Shown here: in pieces, positions 11,033 to 20,562 of the stretch
Layout: the number at the start of each line of letters is the position of its first letter
Numbering within the stretch: the stretch's first letter is position 1
Origin: Macrolepiota albuminosa
Taxonomy: Eukaryota > Basidiomycota > Agaricomycetes > Agaricales > Agaricaceae
Assembly: GCA_027475525.1 (NCBI GenBank)
Contig: JAMWFC010000037.1
Location: 687,419 to 751,418 of the forward strand
Direction: 5' to 3'
Length of the DNA stretch: 64,000 bases
Position numbers and translations under genes: made by a program
Notes under the pieces: model-generated
Told to the model about the DNA's origin: nothing
The model's input: only the letters and a program-made list of their open reading frames with translations
Databases searched by the model: none

Positions 11033-11485
11033 CTAGCCTACTACTGTCTTCTCAGGCTCCAGCATCCTTGACAATGCATCAGTTATAGTGTTATCCTCCC
11101 CCCAGATATAAATGATCTTATAGTCATACTGCAAAAGGTATTCCATCCACTGAGCCTGCCTCTTTGATAAATTGCGTTGAGTATCAAAGTTCTGTAATGT
11201 TTTATGATCTGTGTAGATTTCAAATGAGGAGCCCAATAAATCTGTTCTCCACTTATGCAAGGCTCTAACAATAGCCAACATTTCATGTTCATGTGTTGGA
11301 TAGTTTCTTTCAGTCGGAGTCATCTGTCTTGAATTGAAGGCAACAGGGCACGCCATCTCCCAAGTTTCTCCAAAAGATAATACTGCCCCTATCCTTCTTT
11401 TACTCATGTCGCATGTGACAAAGATTTTTCTTGCACCTGGATTTTTATGGTCAATCGTCGTCAAGCAGTCCCTCCCAATCACCAA
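11033..11485 (-). pseudogene. RNase H segment of Gypsy pol
   Basis: The 150-codon fragment has FVTCDMSKRRIGAVLS, where a D-A-S is usual, then PTHEHEMLAIVRALHKWR and IYTDHKTLQNF, ending in TDALSR. This is typical of the RNase H attached to Gypsy RT. Stops bound it on both sides. Confidence 0.9.
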
Positions 11486-11716
11486 GGTCTTAATCCCATC
11501 GAATGCTTTCTGATGTTCAGAAGTCCATCATGGAAACACTTTATTACACTCTTTCTAGATTAACGGGATCAGAACTGACATGTGTTCTGCAAGAGCAGGT
11601 AAGAAACAAGCAATATATTGCACTAGCCCCAGAAACTGCCATACATGTTTGGCTTTTCAGGGAACTGGCCAGGCCAAAATCTTCTCAACCTTAGATTTAT
11701 CAGCTTCGATGTCTCT

Positions 11717-12330
11717 TCATGAGATGTGATGTCTGAGGAAGTCAATCTCCATGCAGAACAAGTCACTTTTCTTCAATGAACAATACAATTGGGCCTCCCT
11801 TAATGCTTCTAGGATTTTAGCCACATTTTTATTATGCTCTGCAATGGTTTTGGACCATATGATAATGTTGTCAAGATATACATGACAAATCTTTCTGATG
11901 TATTTGTGCAATGCTAGGGTGACACAATGCTGTTGGGTGGCTGGTGCATTTTGTAATTCCATAGGCATGACAACCTACCTATTCCCACAGCCCAAAAGGC
12001 ATCAAGGTGGCTGTGTATTTGATATCGTCTGGATGCATCAACGTTTGGAAGGTGTTTGTTAAGTCAATTTTCCCCCAAAACTGGGTGCCTGGACGTGTGC
12101 AGTCTGCCAATATATTATCTATCCTCAGTAAGGGGAAATTATTTGGAATCATGTTTGCATTCAGCCAATGGTAGTCATTGACCCATCTTGAGGGTACCGT
12201 AGGATCTGACTTGGATATCACAAATGATGGACTTGCGTACTGTGAGGATGAGGGTCAGATACGGCCTGCTGCTGCATGTTCATCAATCAACGTCTTCCAT
12301 CTCTCCTGAAACTTACGTGGACAGGAATAC
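11717..12330 (-). pseudogene. Reverse transcriptase segment of Gypsy pol, catalytic motif mutated
   Basis: Two ORFs (12221-11979 and 11968-11717) carry RT blocks: SRWVNDYHWLNA, FWGKIDLTNTFQT, PFGLWE, LQNAPAT, then VYLDNIIIWS. The last should be Y-x-D-D; here the second aspartate codon at 11869-11867 reads AAC (N). A stop separates the two ORFs. The enzyme is therefore dead. Confidence 0.92.
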
Positions 12331-12332
12331 CC

Positions 12333-12686
12333 TCAAGCAAGCGTGATTTTTGCAAGAGGTTTGACTTGAATCCAATGATAGACACTTGACGGCAGCTCAT
12401 TGGCAGGTGGCAAGTTTGATGGGAACTGTGCTTTGAAACGTCTCTTCATTCTTGCATCCATGTTCTTTAATTTATCCTGAAATGCCAGCTCTTCAATTCT
12501 TGTTTGTACCATGCCCACCACCACCAGGATACCTGTTGATATGTTTTCGGCAAGATGGGCAAAACATTTTGATTCTCGTGTGAACAAGGCATTCAGTTCA
12601 AACTGTATGAGCTTTCTCTGTCCCTCCAACTCCTTCTGACCCTTTCTTATCCATTCCTTCCCTATTTGCTCCCTCTTCTTATCCAA
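12333..12686 (-). pseudogene. Protease-RT connector of Gypsy pol
   Basis: A 117-codon ORF ends in a segment (SNLPPANELPSS.YHWI.VKPLAKITLA) that in fungal chromoviruses lies immediately upstream of the RT palm. No separate function is assigned. Confidence 0.7.
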
Positions 12687-12774
12687 TAAGTTTCACATAA
12701 TGAGACAGAAGGATTGATTCTAATTTAGACTTGTTGGAGGTGAACATGCCTGAGACCAAGAGAGGCCTGTGAAG

Positions 12775-13190
12775 TTATCTACGTTTAAGACCCAATCTCT
12801 TCACCAGTGTCATAGAAATCAGCACTGGAGGAGAACCTGTGTCAATAGGTGTATCTTGGACAAGAAGAGATGCAATAAAAGGTCCTGACACCCTGCATGG
12901 AAATGTGATATGCTGAGGGATAATGTACTCAGTACCAGCTTCACTTGTATTGTCATCATCATCTGAGGATTCCTCAAAAACTGCAGCCACAGTGATGGAA
13001 GAGGTCCTTTTCTTCCCCTTCCCTGCCTCCCCCTTCCCCAAATGTTCCACCTTTGCCGCCTCCGCAAGAGCAGGAGTTAGTTTTCTTTTGTCATACTCTG
13101 CCAACGTCAATGCCTTTCCCTTGTCAGGGCAATCCTTTGCCCTATGCTCCACATATACTCAGCGACATTGGTAACACCCTTGGTGCTCAT
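12775..13190 (-). pseudogene. Gag zinc-knuckle remnant and aspartic protease
   Basis: The fragment starts with a degraded CCHC tail (EHRAKDCPDKGKA). About 90 residues later comes IDTGSPPVLIS, the DTG active site of a retroviral-type aspartic protease, which would cleave the polyprotein. Confidence 0.85.
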
Positions 13191-14184
13191 CCAAAATATG
13201 ATGTTCATCCGCTGTGAGAGCATATACATAAACTCGAGTCGATGTTGTGGAAGGAGTAGAATCAGCATTTGAAGATGTTGGCTTAGTGGTCTGAGAAGAC
13301 TTAACCGTGTTTGATACATTCTTTAATTGGGACTTAGTCGATGCTGCCAGAGCAGCTGCCAGGTGTTTACTAATCTGTGACTTGTGTGCAGCGAGAGCAA
13401 GGTCTAGGTCTGCCACTGTCTGCACCCACTTCAAAAACTCCTTTATGCCATCATAACACTCATCCTTGTTCCCAATCAAGTATTCACAATGCAGATCATC
13501 ATGACAATGGAGCAGTAAGTGATTATGCATTCTTTCTGCTGGGATGTAGAAACAGGGTTTGGTACTTAGCGTATCATTTGCCTCCCATAAGTTGCTCGTC
13601 TACTCAGTGAACCTCTCTTCTTCTCCCTGCCTCTTCATCAACACTTGAGCTGTTTCCCACTCCCAATCTGTAGCCAATACCTCCTCCCTGAGTCATGACA
13701 TGAAAACCCAGAAGGTCAATTCCTTCAACTCGTCCTCATTTTCCCTAACTCAGGCCCAGACATCGGATGAATCAATATTGTATAAAACCTTTTCCACTTG
13801 CTTCTCTATCGCAATCCCCTTATGACTAAAAAACCACTTAGCACAATGTTCGAACACATCCAACTGGCAGGGACCAATTGTTCCCTGGCCAATAAGCAGG
13901 GCATGACTAGCGGACACCTGTGTCACTTCTGCGGTGTAAGGGGTGGTGAAGGTAGACTGCATCACAGCATTTTCTATATTAATAAGATCTGACAAGTCCG
14001 AGGAAGAGGTTGAGTCAGGCATCGATAGTGCAGGAGATGGACAACTCAAGTTTTCTGAAGGTATGGAATGGTCAAGAAGATCAACAGATAGTGAACGTGA
14101 TCTGGAGCATGCAAGGATTTCAGGCATGGAGGATGGGTCAGAGAGAACAGAAGATTGTGAACATGAGCATGTATATGAGGCCAA
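13191..14184 (-). pseudogene. Gag region of the chromovirus
   Basis: Several overlapping broken ORFs (14184-13750, 13530-13159) encode a Ser/Thr-rich N-terminus and a helical Gag-like segment, upstream of the zinc knuckle. Assignment rests on position between the 5' LTR and protease more than on motif. Confidence 0.65.
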
Positions 14185-14505
14185 GCATGAACAGGAATGA
14201 GAGTGAGACTGAAGTTGTATTTGTGCATGAGTGCAAGCCAGAATGACAAAGTCTAGTGGCGAGTCAAGAACCAGAAGTGGTCAGAGAGGAGTCACTATAA
14301 CGAACTCCTTATATATCTCCCCAAACACCTTCGTGGCAATGGATCTCCTTCTCCCAGAAGCAATTATTTCTCCTCCTGTCACAGGAGAGACCCTTCTGAT
14401 GTGAAGCCTGTTGAATGAGAACTGAAAGGATCAACCACAGGTGAAATCTCAGATGTCTGATGAGGTCGTCCCAAAAAGATACTTTGTGTGTTATCAAAAA
14501 AAAAG

Positions 14506-14796
14506 TGTAAGCAGACAGTCTCGCCCGACTTCACTCAAGATCCCAGGACAGCTGATAGGAACAAAGTATGATTCCAAAGGTAGTCTACCTTACACAAGAA
14601 TGATGACCTTGAATATATATCTATACAGAATAAGGTTCAAGCCAGTGTCTCAATTGGCGGACTTGATTGAATAAATGACGCAGTAATGTTGTTTGAAAAC
14701 AACGTTGAGTAAGTTTGTCAAGAAGACGTCGAGTTTGTGAGGTGATGAGTAGGTTCAAGACGTCAAGACTGAAGACTTGTAAGCATTATGCTTACA
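14506..14796 (-). repeat. 5' LTR of the chromovirus
   Basis: This copy is 291 bp with TGTAAG...CTTACA ends and keeps several CG dinucleotides lost from its partner. On the minus strand the following bases are T-rich; no clear tRNA primer-binding site was recognised. Confidence 0.95.
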
Positions 14797-14801
14797 CATA
14801 T

Positions 14802-15865
14802 GATTTCTAACAAGTGTTTCTTCAGAAACTTTAATAAAAATTTCCTAATTATTTAAATTTTCTATATAAAAAATTTTGCTTCTTTGATACAAACTATTAC
14901 ACTGAATATCTATAATATATAGGATGATTTCTGAAGAATTAATTGAATAAGTAAAACTTACTAAGATTAGTCAGATCTAACTAAGAAATATTTCAGTACA
15001 TGGTAGAGATTTCAGGAAAAACATCCATTAAAAACAAGTTATGTAATTTTTAATTGATGTTTCTCTAGATTTCTCTGCTATATTCTGAAGTGTGTAGAGG
15101 CAAGAAAAATGCTTAAAATTTTTGAGAAAAAATCTCTTTATAATGGGACAACTGTTTTGTGAGAATGATGGAATAAATGCTTAAAAGAATCAAAAAATTT
15201 CAAAAAAAAAATTAATTTAGCCTACAATAATACTTTAAGAGTTGAGAAAGACAAAGGCCTTAACCAAACAAAGTGATGATGATGATGATGAACCCTTTTA
15301 TTTTTTGAGACCTATTTGTCACACAATATAGTAAGGTATGGTATTTCTCCATATTAAGACCCCAACTTATCTGCCATTATCATGCCATCCCTATTTTTCT
15401 CCTGACCCTTCTACTCTTGGCAATGCTTGCTGGTGTTTGGTTGAGGCTGAGATCAAGCATTGATTTCTATACTAGATTAACTCCAATGTAGATAGGTTCA
15501 AAGAAATCACAAGATTTCTATAGCTCAGATCATACAATAGAACCAGAATCCATCTTAGATTATCCAGTACTACTAAGTCTATGCTCAGCTTATGATGTGG
15601 GAGAGGAAGAGGAAGGAGAGGAGTGATGATAGTGAGGGTCACCATATTCAACTTGGACAGGTATTTCCATTGTGTTGTGAACAAATAGAATATATTTGGT
15701 CGTCCTTGCTCTCTTGCACAGATCCTAGGATAGAAACTGTACTCAAGCCACTAGAGGAGCAAACAGAAGGGCCAGAGGCATGAAATTGTATGTGTGAGAG
15801 GCAGCCAAATAAAGGTGGGCAGAGAGCCTGAGGATGCAATCTTGTAGAATGTCAATGTACAACTT
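14802..15865. other. AT-rich non-coding DNA with a hairpin repeat and (GAT)n
   Basis: No supported gene. It contains a short GAT microsatellite near 15272-15290 and the imperfect palindrome at 15006-15075. The right part may include the 3' end of the DIRS-like element. Confidence 0.6.
15006..15075. repeat. Imperfect palindrome, related to the one split by the chromovirus
   Basis: Arms at about 15020-15035 and 15047-15062 pair around a 12-base loop. The left arm and centre resemble 9178-9212, the half-palindrome that borders the Gypsy insertion. Confidence 0.6.
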
Positions 15866-16588
15866 CTATGTGTCACTGCACCACCTGCCCAGAAGCTGAA
15901 TCTCATGGTCCATGTAGCCTATGGCTGCTGTGGCTGTAGCAGCACCCCAGCAGAGGCTGTGACCAGAAAACTTTGATGGGTCAAAGCCACATGAAGTCAG
16001 GTGTTGCTTCAGTGTTGCGATAAAGATGTCTTGAGAGAGGGGAGAGCTGTCAGGATTTGAGAAGAGTGGAGCATCAAGTAGCTTAGGGTTGGTGGAGAGG
16101 AGGTGGTGCAGTGCTGACACAGCACATGTTGTTGTGCCTGTGGGTGCTTTTGCAATGAGGATAGAGATGCCTTTGCAAAATGGATCTGTTTTTGAGGCAG
16201 AAAGATCAAGCCTCACATGGGTGGGTGTCTCAAAAGAGGGCATGAAAGTGATGGATTCCTGAGTTAAGTGTGTAGCCAGGCTGAATGTTTTCCCTTGCCC
16301 AAGGGTGAACTCACTACAATGGAGGAAGCCTGCCCACACGGTTTTGCAAGCAGCATCTATTGAGGCTTCAAATGCCAAGGACAGATCCCGAGGTGCTGCT
16401 GCTAGTTTTTGCAGGATGGCAAGCATGATGGGCTGCTTTAGGTTGCACTCATGTTCTCCATGGTAACACTTGATCCCATGAATAACCTGTCGGACTGTCT
16501 CAGTTTTGCAGGCATTAAATGGTAGGCCTTTATTGACATGGAGAGAACAGACTGCAGAAAGGTAACCCTTGATAGTTCTGGGCTGCAA
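15841..16588 (-). pseudogene. Tyrosine recombinase of the DIRS-like element, inactivated
   Basis: The C-terminal YR fold is clear: GHSLCWGAATA...DHEIQLLGRW. The usual HxxR is HSLC, with the codon after H-S-L being TGC where CGC would encode Arg. Arg-I appears as H in GFLHCSEF (CAT for CGT). A TAG lies three codons before the tyrosine (KLY) that should be the nucleophile. All three changes are transitions or near-transitions. Recombinase would circularise and insert the element. Confidence 0.88.
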
Positions 16589-16791
16589 GGCTCAGTCACC
16601 AAGGGTACAAACCCACTCAACAATTGCCCAATCAGTGGCTGGAAGGTAGCGTCCTGGCTTGCTGAGGACTCCAGAGTTGAGGCGGCAGAAATCAATGTAA
16701 GACTTCTGGCCTGTAGAGTAGGTCTTGCAAGTACTGGTGGCAAGTTCATGCTACAAATAGAAGGCTGCTCGAGGTGAGAGGTTAGAGTGCA

Positions 16792-16945
16792 CTTCATACC
16801 AATGAGCCAGAATTTCCAAGATGAGGGTTTGGAGGGAAGATGGGGGGCGAGTTGAAACAATCTGTTGTCTTCATACCAATGAGCCAGAATTTCCAAGATG
16901 AGGGTTTGGAGGGAAGATGGGGGGCGAGTTGAAACAATCTGTTGT
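16792..16945. repeat. 77-bp tandem duplication #7
   Basis: Units 16792-16868 and 16869-16945 are identical, inside the DIRS-like element upstream of the recombinase. Confidence 0.97.
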
Positions 16946-17064
16946 ACTGAAAACAAGAAGCGGCATCAGCAAGCATGTTTTCCTCTGTAGGTATTCACAC
17001 AGATGAAAAAGAAAATTTGAGACAAGCTGCAAGCATTACAATGGTCCTTAAGACCTGCATGCTG

Positions 17065-17218
17065 TATACTGAGTCTGCTGTACCCAAGTTTAGCCAAGAG
17101 ACAACTGCTGAGTTGTCATAGAAAAATTGGACATGATGACCTATACTGAGTCTGCTGTACCCAAGTTTAGCCAAGAGACAACTGCTGAGTTGTCATAGAA
17201 AAATTGGACATGATGACC
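17065..17218. repeat. 77-bp tandem duplication #8
   Basis: Units 17065-17141 and 17142-17218 are identical, at the end of the RNase H fragment and only 120 bp from duplication #7. Confidence 0.97.
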
Positions 17219-17411
17219 TGTCCATGGACTCTCTCCAGCAAAGAATCACATGAAGCACTGCAAGGATTTCTTTAAACTGGATATTCCAAGCACAAAAACG
17301 ACAGGGGGTTTGGGCTGAGAACCAATGATGTGAAATGACTCCACCCAAGCCTTTACGTCCACTAGCATCAGTATAGACTGACACAGAGGGTTGTGATGGG
17401 GCTATCAACAT
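17193..17411 (-). pseudogene. RNase H segment of the DIRS-like element
   Basis: A 72-codon fragment has VYTDASGRKGLGGV followed by FKEILAVLHVILCW, the first two acidic motifs of RNase H. Confidence 0.82.
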
Positions 17412-17603
17412 GACCCCATTCTATGAGGAGCTGTACATGCACCACCAGTGGATGTCAGAAGCCGCAGACTTTGGAATGTAGCATACAGCAAACTGGGAGA
17501 AGTCAAAGAGCCATCAAAGGAATGAACAAGAATGAGGAATGACTTGAGAAGCAAACTGCAGAAAGCCTGTAAGCTTTTGCAGCTGGTGGAGGGAACACTT
17601 TTG

Positions 17604-18130
17604 TCAAGCAGCCCAAGTGTCTAACAGTTCTTGCAGATATGCAAGCTTGTCAGCAGGGAGACACACCTCCATTGCAACAGAATCCAGTTCTAGCCCTAAA
17701 AATTCTAGCATAGTGGTTGACCAGACTGTCTTAGAGTTTTGAAAGGAGAGACCAAGCTCTCTCCCAAGACCTGAGACCCATTCTACTGCTGCATTAGGCA
17801 GTAAGAAAGAAGTAGAGCAATGGAATAAAAGAAGGAAGTCATCAAGATAATGGTGAAGCAATGCTGGTATGTGGCACTGGATTATCCAATGCAGAGCCTC
17901 AGCAAAGAGGTTAAAAATATAGAGTGCTGACTTAAGTCCAAATGCCAGTACAATGAGGTAATATAGCCTCGAGTCCCATCAAAAACCAAGAAGATGCCAA
18001 TCTTCAGCTCGCATGGGAATGTGACAAAAAGCATCTTTAAGATCCAGCTTTGCCATTAGTGTACCCTGTCCAAGTTGCTGCAGATCCTCCAGTACACATG
18101 GGAATATGTCATATGTGATGTATCCTTTAT
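17604..18130 (-). pseudogene. Reverse transcriptase segment of the DIRS-like element
   Basis: The minus-strand frame shows MAKLDLKDAFCHIPM, FGLKSA, and HHYLDDFLLLF with the YxDD catalytic pair intact. The first motif is separated from the second by an in-frame TGA (GF*WDSRLYY), where TGG is expected. Confidence 0.87.
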
Positions 18131-18679
18131 TATCTGGGATGCTGTTGTGTGGCCATGAGAGGTGATTGATCAGGTGAAGCTTTCCTGGCTTCTATTTGCG
18201 GGTTACTGAACCAAATGATGAGCAGCAAAAGTTGGAAAGAAGTGAAGAAGTGAAAGGACCCATGGCATGGGACTGCTCAATGAGAGAATGCATGGAATCT
18301 TCAATAAATGTATGATTCTCAATTGCTGATTTGAGGTTCACACATGTCTGAGAATGGTCCTCGCCAATAAAGCTGATGTTTGCACCAAACTGAATTATAT
18401 TGACAATAGTGGCTACAAATCTAGAATCAGGGTAGTCATGGAGATAGTACTGCCATGCGCTGACTGAGAGAGGTGATGACACAGGGTTTTGGAGCAAGGA
18501 GAGTAATGAAAGGGAATTACAGCAAGGATTGGTGTTAGGATGTGGTGGTGGCAGTGGACCAGGAGGAAAAAAATGGGAGTTGGGAAGATTAGGAGTGAAA
18601 TCAGTGATGTATGTCTGAGAAGCAGAAGCTGGAACCAGATAAAGAACCTGTGTAGAGGGCTGCAGAAGCACCCATGTGT

Positions 18680-19652
18680 GCCTTCAAGTCTTCTTGCAGT
18701 CCTTTTCAGGATGATCCTTGCTGCCACACTTCTGGCACTTATGAACACGTCTGTCAGGGCATGCAGACATGGTGCATGTCCCCTTGTTGTAAGCAAAGCA
18801 GGTCTCGGCAGTGACATCTCAATTTCGCCTCCCAGCAGGTTTGCAAGCCGCTGTCAGTGTATGTGCATTACCCAAGCAAAACTCTGTCATAAGAAGATCA
18901 TCTGGCTTTGACCAACCCATGTATGAGCCTGCTAGCATCTCCTGTCAGTGGCTAAGGTGGAAATGAGTATGATACTGAAGCACGGCCAGCCATTCATACT
19001 TCTGGTTGAGTGTCACAAGGTGTGAAATATACCTTGCAGCCCCATGTCCAATGATGAACGTTGCATGCACATCACCAGAGGAAGCTGCAAATGCTTGTAA
19101 TACTGAGAAATATGTTGAGAGGGGTATGAGGAGAGCATGCAGGGCAGGGTAGTCCCTGATACCAGTAACTCAAGATCTGTTAGCCTCCATTCGCTCCATA
19201 TCTGCACATCTGAACCTTGAAGTCAGATCCAGTTTGCAGAGGTCCATAGGGCAGAACTCATGACAGGCAATTTCCAGCAGCAGGCTTGTCTTGATAGCAG
19301 GAAAGAGTGCAGGCAGTGACTTATTAGCAGAAGACTGATCACTTGAGATAAAGGCTGGGAACGATAGAGCGGGAAGGTTTGTATGCTTGTGAGCCACTGC
19401 CAGGGAGGGTGAGAGGCCTGGAGCTTGATTGGCCAGCGCTGCCAGCATGCAAAACATGGTCATCATCCCTGCCAAAGCCATGTTGTTACTCTGTGGACTC
19501 AAGTCTAGCAGCTGTGCTTGCAAAGGACTGCTTTCAGAGGTGGAGGCAGGGTGCTCTTGATTTGACATTGGAGATGGATAGGCTGAGAGTGTTGGTGATG
19601 GTGTAAGGGAAGAGAGAGGTGATATTGTAGGTGATATGGGTAGAAGTAGCAC
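18680..19652 (-). pseudogene. Gag-like region of the DIRS-like element with CCHC knuckle
   Basis: The 160-codon ORF 19652-19170 is Ser/Pro-rich and then helical. Further along the same strand, near 18700-18760, a CCHC knuckle CQKCGSKDHPEKDC is followed by a stop. Order and knuckle fit a Gag. Confidence 0.7.
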
Positions 19653-20013
19653 AGTACTTGCAGTTGTGATAGAGCCTGTTTGAGTGAATCAGCCATTTGG
19701 TAAATGAGCATGCCTGAGCAGATGTGCCATGATGCCTGAGGGTGTCCTGCAGAAAGAAAGAAAAACTCATAGTCCAAAGAACTGACGAGCTCTACATGAG
19801 TGGTGAGAAGGAAGCAGGATGAGGGTCTGGTAATGCATAGCTAGACTATATACAGGGTCCGTAACAGTGAAGTGAAAGAAACAATGAGCCATTGTCTTTG
19901 ACATGACAAAGTGATGTGATAAGTGTGATGCAACACGTCCAGGGTTGAGCGAGGGTTGGTTTGCTTGCATAGACCTCGATCAATGCTTTGATTGATTCAT
20001 ATAAAACACAAGA

Positions 20014-20037
20014 GCTGAAGCTTATGTAAGCTTCAGC
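20014..20037. repeat. 11-bp perfect inverted repeat with TG loop
   Basis: Arms GCTGAAGCTTA and TAAGCTTCAGC are separated by TG. It lies between the DIRS-like element and the MITE and may be part of a transposon end. Confidence 0.6.
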
Positions 20038-20070
20038 AGGAGTAACAAATCAGGGTTGTTACAGAACCAA

Positions 20071-20275
20071 TCACTGCTGGTACTGGAAAGTGTTTCCAGT
20101 AGAAAAAGGGTAAAAGAAAGCTGTTATGCTATTTCCGATGTATTAATTTCCCAAAAAAAGAGTCATTCAACAAAGGAAAGTGCCTTTTTCTTTTGAATAT
20201 TGGCACATTGGAAATTGCATGACAGCTTTCTTTTCTAATTTTTCCAATGGAAACACAATCCGGTGCCAGAAGTGA
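20071..20275. mobile_element. MITE-like element, about 205 bp, with long imperfect terminal inverted repeats
   Basis: The left end (TCACTGCTGGTACTGGA) and the reverse complement of the right end (TCACTTCTGGCACCGGA) match. Similarity continues for about 95 bp, through a conserved AAAGAAAGCTGT, so almost the whole element folds on itself. It has no coding capacity. No clear target duplication was found, so the superfamily is not assigned. Confidence 0.75.
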
Positions 20276-20562
20276 ATGATGACATGAACATTGAAACAGT
20301 CAATTGTGATACCACCATGAACATCTGCACAATACTCGTTTGGTTAGATTTTTTTCTTAGAGTTAAGTGGCTGGGACTTGTTAGGTTGGTTAGAGCTTGG
20401 TTAGTCACATCTTAGGACAAAAATATATGTTGAAGTCTATGCTTGAATCTGGAAGCATTGAATGCAGACACCCAGCGACAAAGTGGCAGGAAAACCAATT
20501 TATTGTTCTACACATCTCCGTGTATCTTTGCCTCTATAACGACCACCTTTATGGCATAGAAT

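Larger units (their letters stand above)
9208..14801 (-). mobile_element. Complete decayed Ty3/Gypsy chromovirus with paired LTRs and target-site duplication
   Basis: Two 291-bp LTRs (9213-9503 and 14506-14796) begin TGTAAG and end CTTACA. They are flanked by a perfect 5-bp duplication CATAT (9208-9212 and 14797-14801). Between them on the minus strand run gag, zinc knuckle/protease, RT, RNase H, integrase and a chromodomain in the usual Gypsy order. All ORFs carry stops or frameshifts, so the copy cannot move on its own. The LTRs differ at roughly 24 of 291 positions by eye, nearly all transitions, so the insertion is old. It landed just downstream of the NLR-like gene, in AT-rich DNA. Confidence 0.95.
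15841..19970 (-). mobile_element. DIRS/Ngaro-type tyrosine-recombinase retroelement, decayed
   Basis: Read on the minus strand the order is Gag-like region with zinc knuckle (about 19652-18680), RT (about 18130-17604), RNase H (17411-17193) and tyrosine recombinase (16588-15841). That combination defines the DIRS order, which integrates without a DDE integrase. All ORFs carry stops. CG dinucleotides look scarce. No split direct or inverted terminal repeats were recognised, so the ends are approximate. Confidence 0.88.
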
